A stretch of DNA of 54,964 nt. Origin: Acidimicrobiales bacterium. GTDB lineage: Bacteria; Actinomycetota; Acidimicrobiia; Acidimicrobiales; RAAP-2. Shown here one piece after another: positions 1-10,077 of this stretch. The position numbers and the translations under genes were made by a program. The stretch lies in NCBI GenBank assembly GCA_017883065.1, contig JADGOG010000003.1, positions 1 through 54,964 of the forward strand, given 5' to 3'. The first letter of the stretch is position 1. Every line of letters begins with the position of its first letter. The notes under the pieces are model-generated. The model was not told the origin of the DNA and did no database searches. It saw only the letters and a program-made list of their open reading frames with translations.

Positions 1-1040
1 GCCAGTTCGGCCGCCACCAACTCACGCAACGCTCCGAGGTCCGGGGGTAGGTCCCGATCGGCGGGGACGACCCAGGCCACCACCCGTTCACCCCACTCCG
101 GATCGGGCCGCTTCCAGACGGCCACCTCCCGGATGCCGGCGTGCCGGGTGAGCACCGCCTCGACAGGTGCGGGCCACACCTTCTCCCCTCCGCTCACGAC
201 GACCTCGGCCATGCGGCCGAAGATCGCCACCGTCCCGTCGGGCTCGACTCGCCCTCCGTCGCCGGTGGGCAGCCATCCCTCCGCCAGGTGGGGATCGGTG
301 CCGTCCCGATAGCAGCGGAGGAGCATCGGTCCGCGAACCAGGACCTCTCCCTCGCCTCCGGTCCGACCGTCACCGATGCGCACCTCCACGCCGTCGAGCG
401 GCCGCCCGTCATAGGCGACCCCCGACCCCGTCTCGGTCATGCCGTAGGTGGTCACCACGTTGTCGGGCAGATCCTCGGGAGGCGACGAACCCCCCAACAA
501 CACCCTCCGGTACCCCGACGCATCGCACCGCCGCAGTGCGGTGGCCACCAGCGAGACCAGCGTGGCGCCGCCCCGGGCCAATCGTTCGACCTCGGCGGCG
601 TCGAACCGCTCGAGAACCGTGCAGGGAGTGCCGGTGGCCAGGGCCCGGGTGAGCACGGAGAGCCCTCCGATGTGAGAGAAGGGGAGACAGGCCACCCAAC
701 GGTCCATGCCGGCGTCGACGGCGAGGGCGGTGGAGCTGGCCATGGCGGAGGTGCGCACCGCTTCGTGGGTGAGGACCACGCCCTTGGGCGCGCCGGTGCT
801 ACCGCTGGTGGCGACGACCAGGGCGTCTCCCGGTACGGTCGGGACCCCTCCGCCACGGGAGTGCACGCCGTCTGCATCCACCACGGTGCTGGGACGCAGG
901 GTGTCCACCAGGAGCCGGACGGCAGGGCCCGGGAGCCGTTGATCGAGGGGCAGCACGGCGTCACCGGCATCCCAGGTGTTGAGCAGGGCATCGACGAACG
1001 CCTGGCCGGCAGGGAGATCGAGCGCTACCAACTCCGGCAT
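1..1040 (-). CDS. menE: o-succinylbenzoate-CoA ligase (AMP-binding acyl-CoA synthetase), truncated by window edge
   Basis: Minus-strand frame from ATG at 1040 reads MPELVALDLPAGQAFVDALLNTWDAG...VVATSGSTGAPKGVVLTHEAV...TTYGMTETGSGVAYDG...; AMP-binding motif STGSTGAPKG-like; next to menB. Not in the ORF track because it runs off the left edge. Confidence 0.85.
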   Translation of the reverse strand, partial: MPELVALDLPAGQAFVDALLNTWDAGDAVLPLDQRLPGPAVRLLVDTLRPSTVVDADGVHSRGGGVPTVPGDALVVATSGSTGAPKGVVLTHEAVRTSAMASSTALAVDAGMDRWVACLPFSHIGGLSVLTRALATGTPCTVLERFDAAEVERLARGGATLVSLVATALRRCDASGYRRVLLGGSSPPEDLPDNVVTTYGMTETGSGVAYDGRPLDGVEVRIGDGRTGGEGEVLVRGPMLLRCYRDGTDPHLAEGWLPTGDGGRVEPDGTVAIFGRMAEVVVSGGEKVWPAPVEAVLTRHAGIREVAVWKRPDPEWGERVVAWVVPADRDLPPDLGALRELVAAEL

Positions 1041-1080
1041 GGAGCTAGCCTAGGCGACCGTACGAGCAGCGACTCTAGGA

Positions 1081-2034
1081 GTGAATGGTCGAATGGTTGC
1101 ACCCGAACGGACCGACAGTGGTGCGACCGGAGGGATCTCCCCGGTGGAGACGGTGATCACCGGTCCCCCGGTCGATCCGGTCGAGCGGTTCCGGGAGGAG
1201 CCGCTGCCCACCTGGGAGCGCCGGGGTGCCTATCGCGACATCCATCTCGACGTGGCCGAGGGCATCGCCAAGCTCACCATCAACCGGCCCGAGGTGCGCA
1301 ACGCCTTCCGCCCCCAGACCCTCTTCGAACTGTCCGACGCCTTCACGGTGGCCCGGGACGATCCGAGCGTGGGGGCGATCATCCTCACCGGCCAGGGCCC
1401 GGACGCGTTCTGCTCCGGTGGGGACCAGAAGATCCGGGGGGACGACGGGTACATCGGGGAAGATGCCGTCGCCCGACAGGGCATCGGCCGCCTCAACGTC
1501 CTCGACCTGCAGATCCAGATCCGGCGCCTGCCCAAGCCGGTGGTGGCCATGGTGGCCGGGTACGCCATCGGCGGCGGGCACATCCTCCACCTGGTGTGCG
1601 ATCTGAGCATTGCCGCCGACAACGCCCGCTTCGGTCAGACCGGGCCGAAGGTGGGCAGCTTCGACGGAGGGTACGGGGCCAGCCTCCTGGCCCGGACCAT
1701 CGGGCTCAAGCGGGCCAAGGAGGTGTGGTTCCTCTGCCGTCAGTACGACGCGGCCACCGCGCTCGACTGGGGACTGGTCAATGAGGTGGTGCCTCTGGCC
1801 GACCTCGAGCGGGAGACCGTGGCGTGGTGTCGCCAGATGCTGTCACTTTCGCCGCTGGCCCTGCGCATGCTCAAAGGCGGCCTGCACGCCGCCGACGACG
1901 GATTGGCCGGCCTCCAGCAGTTCGCCGGTGACGCCACCATGCTCTTCTACATGAGCGAGGAAGGCCAAGAGGGCCGCAACGCCTTCCAGGAGCACCGCCA
2001 ACCCGACTTCGGCCGCTTCCCCCGTCGCCCGTGA
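1081..2034 (+). CDS. menB: 1,4-dihydroxy-2-naphthoyl-CoA synthase (crotonase family)
   Basis: [18 protein letters not shown]..., [46 protein letters not shown] signature of MenB. ATG at 1093 is an alternative start. Confidence 0.93.
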   Translation: MNGRMVAPERTDSGATGGISPVETVITGPPVDPVERFREEPLPTWERRGAYRDIHLDVAEGIAKLTINRPEVRNAFRPQTLFELSDAFTVARDDPSVGAIILTGQGPDAFCSGGDQKIRGDDGYIGEDAVARQGIGRLNVLDLQIQIRRLPKPVVAMVAGYAIGGGHILHLVCDLSIAADNARFGQTGPKVGSFDGGYGASLLARTIGLKRAKEVWFLCRQYDAATALDWGLVNEVVPLADLERETVAWCRQMLSLSPLALRMLKGGLHAADDGLAGLQQFAGDATMLFYMSEEGQEGRNAFQEHRQPDFGRFPRRP

Positions 2035-2056
2035 TCGGTCGACACCCGGGCCGCGG

Positions 2057-3058
2057 GTGGGCGTGAGCACCGGCAAGGTGCCGGTGGAGGTACCGGCTCC
2101 ACCCGGACCGATCAAGCGGTGGGTCCTCGGGGCGCGACCCAGGACCTTGCCGGCCGCCATCGTGCCCGTGCTGGTCGGGACGGCGGCAGCCCATCCACTC
2201 AGCCCTCGAGTGTCGAGCGCGGTGGCTCCGCTGGTCAGCGGGTCCACCCCGCGGATCAACGCGTGGTGGTGCGCACTCGGGGCCATGGTGGTGGCTCTGG
2301 CCATCCAGGTCGGCACCAACTACGCCAACGACTACTCCGACGGGATCCGGGGAACCGATGACGCCCGGGTCGGACCGGTGCGCCTGGTGGCCTCGGGGTT
2401 GGCGTCGCCGTCCTCGGTCAAACGGGCGGCCTTCACGGCCTTCGGGATCGCCGCCGTGGTCGGCCTCGGACTGGCCCGGGCCACGTCGTGGTGGATCCTG
2501 GTGGTGGGGGCAGCCTGCCTGGCGGCCGGATGGTTCTACACCGGCGGCCCCCGCCCGTACGGCTATGCCGGACTGGGTGAGCTCTTCGTGTTCGTCTTCT
2601 TCGGACTGGTGGCGACGGTGGGCAGCTTCTACGTGCAGACGCTCAGCGTGGACTCGGCGGTGGTCTGGTACGCCGCCGCCGGCGTCGGGCTGTTGGCCAC
2701 CGCCCTGCTCTTGGCCAACAACCTGAGGGACATCGCCACCGACACCGAGACCGGCAAGCGCACGGTGGCCGTCCGGGTCGGGCGCCGGACCGCGGGCTGG
2801 TGCTACGTCGCCTGTGTCGGGCTGCCCTTCGTCGGCGTACTGGTGTGGGCCGTGTGGTCGGTGGCCGACCGTGCGGTGGCCCATCCGGTGGCGGCATTCC
2901 TGCCTCTGGTGGCGCTCCCCCTGGCCGTTGCGCCGGTCCGCCTGGTCACCAGCGGGGCGTCGGGCCGAGCCCTCCTGCCGGTGCTGGCGGCCACGGGAAG
3001 GCTGCAGCTGGTCTTCGGTGTGCTGCTGTCGCTGGCCGTGTGGCTGTGTGTCACGTGA
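2057..3058 (+). CDS. menA: 1,4-dihydroxy-2-naphthoate polyprenyltransferase (UbiA family)
   Basis: RPRTLPAAIVPVLVGTA..., NYANDYSDGIRGTDDARVGPVRLVASG, multiple TM segments, LLANNLRDIATDTETGKRTVAVRVG. Confidence 0.93.
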   Translation: MGVSTGKVPVEVPAPPGPIKRWVLGARPRTLPAAIVPVLVGTAAAHPLSPRVSSAVAPLVSGSTPRINAWWCALGAMVVALAIQVGTNYANDYSDGIRGTDDARVGPVRLVASGLASPSSVKRAAFTAFGIAAVVGLGLARATSWWILVVGAACLAAGWFYTGGPRPYGYAGLGELFVFVFFGLVATVGSFYVQTLSVDSAVVWYAAAGVGLLATALLLANNLRDIATDTETGKRTVAVRVGRRTAGWCYVACVGLPFVGVLVWAVWSVADRAVAHPVAAFLPLVALPLAVAPVRLVTSGASGRALLPVLAATGRLQLVFGVLLSLAVWLCVT

Positions 3059-3080
3059 TCGACCATCGGGTGGACCCCGG

Positions 3081-3872
3081 TCACTCCGGCGGGGGCAGGG
3101 ACCGGATCACCGTCGCCACCGAGCGGGGGTGTTCCAGGTGGGGCGCGTGACCGGCCCCCGGAATCACCACGTGCTCGGCGTTGGCCCCGATGGCGTCGAC
3201 CATCCGCGCTCCGAGCGCAGTGAACTTGGAGTCCTCCTCACCGGTGACGACCAGTACCGGCATGGACAGCCGGCCGAGGAGGCCCCACAAGGGACGTTGG
3301 GTGCCGGTGCCGGCCAGGCGCAGGCTGGATGCCAGTCCCGGTCCGGTGTTGCGCAGGCGCTCCTGGATCCCGTCGGCATCTGGCTCGAGGTTCGAGAACA
3401 TGGGCTGGGCCATCCACTGGCGCAGGAACGCCTCGAGGGGAACGGGCGGCTCCGGCGATGCTTCCGGCGGGTCCAGCCGGTCGGCCAGCGCCATGTCCGA
3501 GTTCCGCCGTGCTCGCCGTTCGTCGTCGTCGTCGATCCCCGCGGTCCCGGAGATCAAGACCAAGGCGTCGACTGCGTCAGGTCGGGCCAGGGCCGCGTGC
3601 AGGCAGAAGCGCGCCCCCATCGAGTAGCCGACGTAGGTGGCCCTTCCCCCCACGTCGACCAGCCCCAGTGCGCCGTCGACCAGCGTGGCCCCGATGCGGG
3701 CAGAGTCACCGTGGCCGGGCATGTCGACCTGGACCACCTGGTGGTCCGAGGTCAGGCGGTCGTCCATGGTGCCCCACAGGCGACCGGTCTGGGTGAACCC
3801 GTGGGCCAGCACCAGGCGGGGACCGTGTCCCCGGATCTGATGGTGGAGCGAGGTGGTCGGCGGGGTCGGCAT
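3081..3872 (-). CDS. menH: alpha/beta hydrolase, probable SHCHC synthase
   Basis: LVLAHGFTQTGRLW, GYSMGARFCL nucleophile elbow, GAGHAPHLEHP; adjacent to menD. Confidence 0.75.
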   Translation of the reverse strand: MPTPPTTSLHHQIRGHGPRLVLAHGFTQTGRLWGTMDDRLTSDHQVVQVDMPGHGDSARIGATLVDGALGLVDVGGRATYVGYSMGARFCLHAALARPDAVDALVLISGTAGIDDDDERRARRNSDMALADRLDPPEASPEPPVPLEAFLRQWMAQPMFSNLEPDADGIQERLRNTGPGLASSLRLAGTGTQRPLWGLLGRLSMPVLVVTGEEDSKFTALGARMVDAIGANAEHVVIPGAGHAPHLEHPRSVATVIRSLPPPE

Positions 3873-3883
3873 AGGGGTCGTCG

Positions 3884-5731
3884 ATGAGCGTACCGACCGC
3901 CCCGGTGGACAGCGGCGATGCCGATACCCAGGCCGCCTTCGCCGCCACCGTCGTCGACGAATGGGTGCGCGCGGGGGTGACGCACGCGGTGGTGTGCCCA
4001 GGTTCGAGATCGGCGCCCCTGGCCCTCGCCCTGGTCGCCCATCGCGGCATCACCGTCCATGTCCGCCTCGACGAACGTTCCGCCGGGTTCACCGCGCTGG
4101 GCATGGGACAGGCCACGGGCCGGCCGGCCCTCGTGGTCACCACCAGTGGTACCGCCGCCGTCGAATTGCACCCGGCGGTGGTCGAGGCAGACCTGTCTGG
4201 CGTCCCGCTCATCGCCTGCACCGCCGACCGACCTCAGGAGCTCTGGGATGTCGGCGCTCCCCAGACCGTCGACCAGACCCACCTGTTCGGACGCTCGGTC
4301 CGTTGGTTCGCCGACCCCGGTGTGCCGATCACCGCCACCCGTGCGACCTGGCGTTCGCTGGCGTCGCGGGCCGTGGCCGAAGCCTGCGTGGGTGCCGGGG
4401 GACCCGGACCGGTCCATCTCAACCTTCCGTTCCGCGAGCCCCTGTTGGGGGATCCCGCCGCGGCCGGGGGAGCGAGCCCGGGCCGTCCCGACGGCCGGCC
4501 ATGGCACGAAGTGGTGGCCGGCGCCACGGAGCCCGCTGCCGCATGGGTGAGGTCGTCGATCGAGGAGGGCGTGGTGTCGCCGGCACGCCGGGGACTCATC
4601 GTGGCCGGCGCCGGCTGTGGCGACCCGACGGCCGTCTTGGCGCTGTCGGCGGCGTTGGGATGGCCGGTGCTGGCCGAGCCCAGATCGGGGCTCCGTGTCT
4701 CGGAACCGACGGTCGTCGCCACCGCCGATGGGATCCTCCGGTCGGCGGCATTCGTGCGGGCACACGTCCCCGAGGTCGTCCTCCGCCTGGGCGAGCGGTG
4801 GGTGTCCAAGGTGGTCAACGGCTATCTGTCCGGGTCCGTCGCCGACGGAGCGGCGGCCATCGTGGTGGCACCGGCCTGGCGGTGGACCGACCCCGAACGG
4901 GAGGTGGCCACCTTCGTCCGAGCCGACCCGACGTCGTTTTGCGCCGAGGTGACCCGCACCCTGGGGGAGGCGGTGACGAGGGGGAGCCACGGCGGCTGGC
5001 TGAGGTCGTGGCAGGCAGCGGAGGCAACCGCCCGCCGCGTCATCGGCTCGGCCCTGGACGGGGAATCGCCGGCGGCCGCGGCCGGGTCGCCGCTGCACGA
5101 GCCGGCGCTGGCCCACCGCCTCTTCGCCCGAATCCCGTCGGAGGCCACGCTGGTGGTGTCGTCGTCCATGCCCGTCCGCGACGTGGAGGCGTTTGGCCTG
5201 CCGCGGGCCCGACCGCCTCGGGTCCTGTCCAATCGCGGCGCCAACGGGATCGACGGTGTGGTGTCGACCGCGCTCGGAGTGGCCCTCGCCTCGAGCGCAC
5301 CGACGGTGGCCCTGGTCGGAGACCTCGCCTTCCTGCACGACGTGTCGGCACTGGTGCGCTCCGACGGGATCGACGCCGATCTCACCGTGGTGGTGGCCGA
5401 CAACGGCGGGGGTGGCATCTTCTCCTTCCTCCCTCCGGCCTCGGCCCTCGACGCCGCCACCTTCGAGGAGCTGTTCGGAACTCCGCAGACCCCGGACCCC
5501 GCCGCCGTGGCCGCCGGCTTGGGCTGGCCGGTGGACGAGGTGGGTCCGGACTCGCCGCCCGGAACGTTCGAAGCGCTGTTCGACCACCGGGTGGGTTCAG
5601 GTGGGCTGTCGGTGATCCGGGTGCTCCTACCCGACCGGGACGAGAACGTCGCCGTGCACAACCTGGTCAACGTCGCCGTGGTCGATGCCCTCGACGCCGA
5701 AGATTCCGCCGGAGGTCACGTCCGGGGCTGA
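3884..5731 (+). CDS. menD: SEPHCHC synthase (ThDP-dependent)
   Basis: VVCPGSRSAPLALALVAHRGITVHVRLDERSAGFTALGMGQATGRPALVVTTSGTAA; SNRGANGIDGVVSTALG; VVADNGGGGIFSFLP. Confidence 0.96.
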   Translation: MSVPTAPVDSGDADTQAAFAATVVDEWVRAGVTHAVVCPGSRSAPLALALVAHRGITVHVRLDERSAGFTALGMGQATGRPALVVTTSGTAAVELHPAVVEADLSGVPLIACTADRPQELWDVGAPQTVDQTHLFGRSVRWFADPGVPITATRATWRSLASRAVAEACVGAGGPGPVHLNLPFREPLLGDPAAAGGASPGRPDGRPWHEVVAGATEPAAAWVRSSIEEGVVSPARRGLIVAGAGCGDPTAVLALSAALGWPVLAEPRSGLRVSEPTVVATADGILRSAAFVRAHVPEVVLRLGERWVSKVVNGYLSGSVADGAAAIVVAPAWRWTDPEREVATFVRADPTSFCAEVTRTLGEAVTRGSHGGWLRSWQAAEATARRVIGSALDGESPAAAAGSPLHEPALAHRLFARIPSEATLVVSSSMPVRDVEAFGLPRARPPRVLSNRGANGIDGVVSTALGVALASSAPTVALVGDLAFLHDVSALVRSDGIDADLTVVVADNGGGGIFSFLPPASALDAATFEELFGTPQTPDPAAVAAGLGWPVDEVGPDSPPGTFEALFDHRVGSGGLSVIRVLLPDRDENVAVHNLVNVAVVDALDAEDSAGGHVRG

Positions 5732-5746
5732 TGGGTCAGGCGGGGA

Positions 5747-7144
5747 TCAGCAGGGTCGGGGGTCGTAGGACGGAATGTTCTTGGCTGCCGGCGACGTGGT
5801 CGGCGTGGACTTTCCCGACGAGGTGACGTTGGTGACCGGTGGCGCCGCCGAGACCGGCGGCAGCGTGGTGGTGGGGACGGTGAGGGCGAGGGGGTTGCCG
5901 TAGGCGTCGATCGGCGGCGTGGTGATCGATCCGAAGGGGCCGCCGAGGAACTGGGCGATCTTCTGGGATGCCGATTCGGGTTCGACGACCTCGACCGCCG
6001 ACCCCCCGGAGGTGTAGGTCGGGGAGGTGGGCAGGGTGTACGCCTGGAGCTGGGATCCTGAGAAGGCGTGGAATCGTTCGGCCAGAGCGTAGAGGTCGTT
6101 GGGGGTCAGGGCGTCGTCCTTGCTGAAGTCGTGGACCACCGAGGTGAGCAGCGAGTTGAGGCTGAGCGGGTTGTAGGTGGACCTGGCCTTGTCCAGCGCC
6201 GCCGAGATGATCAGGTTCTGGCGGGTGATCCGCCCGAGGTCCGAGCTCGGGTCGTAGTTCCATTCGCCGTTGGCGTAGTACTGGTAGAAGCGAGAACGGG
6301 ACAGGGCCAGCGCCTGTTGACCGTCGAGCACCTGGCACCCGGCCGTGGGGATGTCCAGCCCGGAATTGTTGTAGCAGACCCCGGTCTGGCAATCCCGGTC
6401 CCGAACCGGGTAGGCAAAGTCCATCTTGATCCCGCCGAGGGCGTTGACGGCGTCCTGCAGCCCGAAGAAGTTGATCACGATGTAGTGGCTGATGCTGATC
6501 CCGAAGGTGTTCTGGATGGTCTGGATCAGGGCGTCGGGTCCCCCGCTGAAGGCGGAGTTGATCTTGTTCTGGCTGGACAATTGGCTGTCGGCCGGCAGGC
6601 CGGAGAGGGTCACGTAGGTGTCCCGCGGGATGGACATCGACGACGCGGTGCCGGTGGACGGATTCACGTGGACGATCTTGATGGTGTCGCTCCGTTGGCC
6701 ACCGGCGTTGGACTGGTTGCCGAACTGCTGGGCCTCGGCCGCCGTCTCGCCGACCCGGCTGTCCGAGCCGATCAACAGCACGTTGTAGGGGGCACCGTTG
6801 GCGGCGGCCACGCACGTCGTGCAGGGGGCCGACGCCACCTTGCTCCACTGGTAGCGGAAGTACCCGTAGCCCAGACCGGCGATGACCAGGATCACCACCA
6901 CCAGCACGATGAACACCCGGAGGATCCGCTCGGCCGGCCGCCGTCTTCTCTTCTTGGCGCGGTGGCGCTCCCGTCTCGAGGGGACGGCCACCTGGCCGCC
7001 GAGGATGGGTCCGGGGAACTCGGGACTGATGCCGGGGCGTCGCGTCGATGGAGGCGAGGAAGCGCGCGGCCGCCCAGTGGGCCTCCCCGAGGAGCGTCCG
7101 CTGGGGCGTGAAGCGCCTGGTGTGGATGGATCGTTGGGTGGCAC
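5747..7144 (-). CDS. LytR-CpsA-Psr (LCP) family cell-wall glycopolymer ligase
   Basis: N-terminal TM helix, VLLIGSDSR, RSDTIKIVHVNPSTGTASSMSIPRDTYV, ALSRSRF...GRITRQ. Confidence 0.9.
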   Translation of the reverse strand: MPPNDPSTPGASRPSGRSSGRPTGRPRASSPPSTRRPGISPEFPGPILGGQVAVPSRRERHRAKKRRRRPAERILRVFIVLVVVILVIAGLGYGYFRYQWSKVASAPCTTCVAAANGAPYNVLLIGSDSRVGETAAEAQQFGNQSNAGGQRSDTIKIVHVNPSTGTASSMSIPRDTYVTLSGLPADSQLSSQNKINSAFSGGPDALIQTIQNTFGISISHYIVINFFGLQDAVNALGGIKMDFAYPVRDRDCQTGVCYNNSGLDIPTAGCQVLDGQQALALSRSRFYQYYANGEWNYDPSSDLGRITRQNLIISAALDKARSTYNPLSLNSLLTSVVHDFSKDDALTPNDLYALAERFHAFSGSQLQAYTLPTSPTYTSGGSAVEVVEPESASQKIAQFLGGPFGSITTPPIDAYGNPLALTVPTTTLPPVSAAPPVTNVTSSGKSTPTTSPAAKNIPSYDPRPC

Positions 7145-7276
7145 GGTGGGAGTGGAGACGGCCTGTCTGACCGGGTCGTGGATCGAGCGACGACGGGCGC
7201 CGCTGTGCTGTGCAGGAGAAGGTCAGTTTCCCATGATCGGGTCTCCATCGGGTGGCACCCTCGACGGGGGCCCAGG

Positions 7277-8623
7277 TCAGGAGTCGGTCGGTACCCACGA
7301 TCCGTGGAAACCGAAGGGCACCCGGGCGGGGAGGTGGACGGTGGCTACCGGCGGCCCGGCGAACGAGGTGGCGTCGAGTATGACCAGGTCACTGGCACCT
7401 CGGGTGGCGTCGAAGACGACTGAGAGGACCCATCCCTCGTCCTCGCCGCGACCGTCGGCAGCCTTGACGAAGACGGCCTCGCCGGGCGAGTGGTACTCGC
7501 CCGGATCGAATCGGGTCGACTCGTCGCGGACCAGGTCGTACTTGACCAGCCCCTCGAAGGAGGGATCCTCGGGGCGCTCGCCGAGTCGGGTGCAGTAGCC
7601 GTAGCGATGAGGCCGGCCGGCCACGGCGTCGTCGATCCGGGGGAACTCGACGGGGACGTCGTCGAGACGCTGCTCGGTCACCCGGTTGGCCGACGGATCG
7701 ACCGTCCATCGGGCCAGCATCGGAAGACCCGATGCGATGGCCTCGCCCGGCGCGGTGTCGAATGCACGGTCGTAGCGCAGCACGTCCATCACCACGGCAT
7801 CGCCGGCGTCGTAGGCATTGAGCACGTGGAACACGTAGACCGGGTCGATGCTGATCCATCGGACGTCATCGCCGCCGCCTGAACGGGGCATCACCCCCAG
7901 CCGTGCACCGGCCTCGGGCATCCACCGGTACGGGAGCGGTCGACCCACGGCGGCGAGCTCGAGGTCGAAGACCACCGGGAGGTCGAGGAAGACCACTCGG
8001 GAGGAGGTGACCCCGAAGTCGTGCATCATGGTGGCCCGAGGCACCTCGATCTCCTCGGTCTGGACCAACGCCCCTGCGGCGTCGACCACGTGGTATCGGA
8101 GGAACGGCGGCCCGAAGACGTCGCTCCCGAAGAAGACCAGTTCGCCGGTGTCCGGGTCGAGCTTGGGGTGGGCGGTCATCGGCGAGGCCAGCCCTCCGTC
8201 GAAGTCGTGGACCCGCGCCCGCCCCAGATCGTCGGAGAGCGCATGGGGGAATCCTGATTCGACCAGGGCGAGGGTGGTCCCGCCGTGACGGATGACGTGG
8301 GTGTTGGCGGGACCGTCGAGAGGTTCACTCGGCCCGTTCGGGAGGGACGTCCCCAGTTTGGAGGAGAGCGATCGGGTGCGCACCCACCGGTTGCGGTAGC
8401 CGGTGGCCTTGCCCCCGGCCAGGGAGATGGCGTGGATCATCCCGTCGCCGCTGAACCAGTGGTAGTCGGCCTCGTCGTCCGCGACCACCGCGGGATTGGG
8501 ACCGTTTCGGAGGAGTCGCCCGTTGAGGTCCGGGGGGACCACCCCGGTCACCTCGAGCTCGTGATCGTCGCTCCGCTCGTCGAGGACTGGCCCGAAGTTT
8601 CCGTGGAGATAGGGGTTGACCAA
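7277..8623 (-). CDS. carotenoid oxygenase (RPE65/CCD) family protein
   Basis: GRLLRNGPNP, four conserved His contexts (TAHPKLDP, MMHDFGVT, FHVLNAYD, GFHGSWVP). The ORF track extends to 8815, but a GAGGAG 6 nt before TTG at 8623 and family homology from VNPYLHGNFGPV favour 8623. Confidence 0.85.
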   Translation of the reverse strand: MVNPYLHGNFGPVLDERSDDHELEVTGVVPPDLNGRLLRNGPNPAVVADDEADYHWFSGDGMIHAISLAGGKATGYRNRWVRTRSLSSKLGTSLPNGPSEPLDGPANTHVIRHGGTTLALVESGFPHALSDDLGRARVHDFDGGLASPMTAHPKLDPDTGELVFFGSDVFGPPFLRYHVVDAAGALVQTEEIEVPRATMMHDFGVTSSRVVFLDLPVVFDLELAAVGRPLPYRWMPEAGARLGVMPRSGGGDDVRWISIDPVYVFHVLNAYDAGDAVVMDVLRYDRAFDTAPGEAIASGLPMLARWTVDPSANRVTEQRLDDVPVEFPRIDDAVAGRPHRYGYCTRLGERPEDPSFEGLVKYDLVRDESTRFDPGEYHSPGEAVFVKAADGRGEDEGWVLSVVFDATRGASDLVILDATSFAGPPVATVHLPARVPFGFHGSWVPTDS

Positions 8624-8753
8624 CGCGGGCTCCTCGCCGTGGCGGTCGGAGAGGATCCGACCGATCGAGCACCGATCGTAGCGTCGGCGTCTGCGGGTGC
8701 TCCCACTGCGCGGGAGCGCCGACCCGGCGTCCCCGACGTGGCAGGCTGACGTC

Positions 8754-10040
8754 ATGGCCGAGCTCGCCGAGGACCTCCGGTTCCGTGGACTGATCCACCA
8801 GATGACCGATCCCACGCTCGAGGAACGCCTCGACGGTGACCGGCTGACCGCCTACAGCGGCTTCGACCCCACGGCGGACAGCCTGCACGTGGGCCACCTC
8901 CTCCAAGTGTGCAATCTGCGAAGACTCCAGCTGGCCGGCCACCGACCGATCGCTCTGGCCGGCGGGGGTACCGGGTTCGTCGGCGACCCCGGCGGCAAGT
9001 CCGAGGAGCGGACACTCCTGTCCGAGGAGGCCCTCCACACCAACCTCAAGGGGATCCACGGTCAGCTCGAACGCTTCCTCGACTTCGACGGGGGAGGGTC
9101 CGGTTCGTCGGCCCTGCTGGTCAACAACGCCGACTGGCTCGAGCCGTTGACCCTGTTCGGGTTCCTGCGCGAGGTGGGGAAGCACTTCACGGTCAACCAG
9201 ATGGTGGCCAAGGACTCGGTGAAGTCCCGCCTGGTCCGCGCCGACCAGGGCATCTCGTACACCGAGTTCAGCTACATGCTCCTGCAGGCCTACGACTTCC
9301 TCCATCTGTTCGACGCCTTCGGATGCCGGCTCCAGCTCGGCGGCAGCGACCAGTGGGGCAACATCACCACCGGCATCGAGCTGATCCGCAAGGTCCGCCA
9401 CCACGAGGCATGGGGTCTGACCACCCCGCTGGTGCTGAAGGCAGACGGCACCAAATTCGGGAAGTCGGAGTCCGGCACCGTCTGGTTGGACGAGGGGCGT
9501 ACCAGTCCCTACCAGCTGTACCAGTTCTTCTTCCGGAGCGACGACGCGGTGGTAGCCACCTACCTCCGCTACTTCACCTTCCTCTCCCACGACGAGATCC
9601 GCGGGCTCGACGATGCCACTGTGCTCCATCCGGAACGTCGGGACGCCCAGCGGGCGTTGGCCCGGCAGGTGTGCACGCTGGTCCACGGCGAGTCGGAGAC
9701 GGCACGGGCCGAGGAGGCTGCCAACGCCCTGTTCGGGGAAGAGGTGGCCGCACTTGACGAGCGAACCCTGCTCGACGTCTTCGCCGATGCGCCGTCGACC
9801 AGGGTGTCTCGAGGTCGACTCGACGACGGCTCACTGGCCCTGGTCGACCTGTTGGCGGAGACCCGTCTGGAGAGCTCCAAGAGCCGCGCCCGAGCCACGG
9901 TCGGCCAGGGTGGGATCTACGTCAACAACCGTCGCGAGGGTGATCCGAGCCGGGTCCTCACCACCGACGACCTGCTGGCCGACCGCTACGTGGTGCTCCG
10001 ACGGGGCAAGCGCGACTACCACTTGGTGCGTTTCGGCTGA
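8754..10040 (+). CDS. tyrS: tyrosyl-tRNA synthetase
   Basis: YSGFDPTADSLHVGHLLQVCNLRRLQ, GSDQWGNITTGIELIRK, KFGKSESGTVWLD, C-terminal S4-like domain. Confidence 0.97.
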   Translation: MAELAEDLRFRGLIHQMTDPTLEERLDGDRLTAYSGFDPTADSLHVGHLLQVCNLRRLQLAGHRPIALAGGGTGFVGDPGGKSEERTLLSEEALHTNLKGIHGQLERFLDFDGGGSGSSALLVNNADWLEPLTLFGFLREVGKHFTVNQMVAKDSVKSRLVRADQGISYTEFSYMLLQAYDFLHLFDAFGCRLQLGGSDQWGNITTGIELIRKVRHHEAWGLTTPLVLKADGTKFGKSESGTVWLDEGRTSPYQLYQFFFRSDDAVVATYLRYFTFLSHDEIRGLDDATVLHPERRDAQRALARQVCTLVHGESETARAEEAANALFGEEVAALDERTLLDVFADAPSTRVSRGRLDDGSLALVDLLAETRLESSKSRARATVGQGGIYVNNRREGDPSRVLTTDDLLADRYVVLRRGKRDYHLVRFG

Positions 10041-10077
10041 TCGGAGGGTCGGGCCCCCCGGTCCTACACTGCTGGAC

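Noticed and set aside
141-1784. 547-aa plus-strand ORF across menE and menB
   Set aside because: Reads antisense to menE then out of frame through menB; no coherent protein features.
3752-5587. 611-aa minus-strand ORF opposite menD
   Set aside because: Antisense shadow of menD, low-complexity Arg/Gly/His composition.
8624-8815. N-terminal 64 residues of the called carotenoid oxygenase ORF
   Set aside because: Arg/Ser-rich, overlaps the tyrS 5' end; SD-supported TTG at 8623 better matches family homology.
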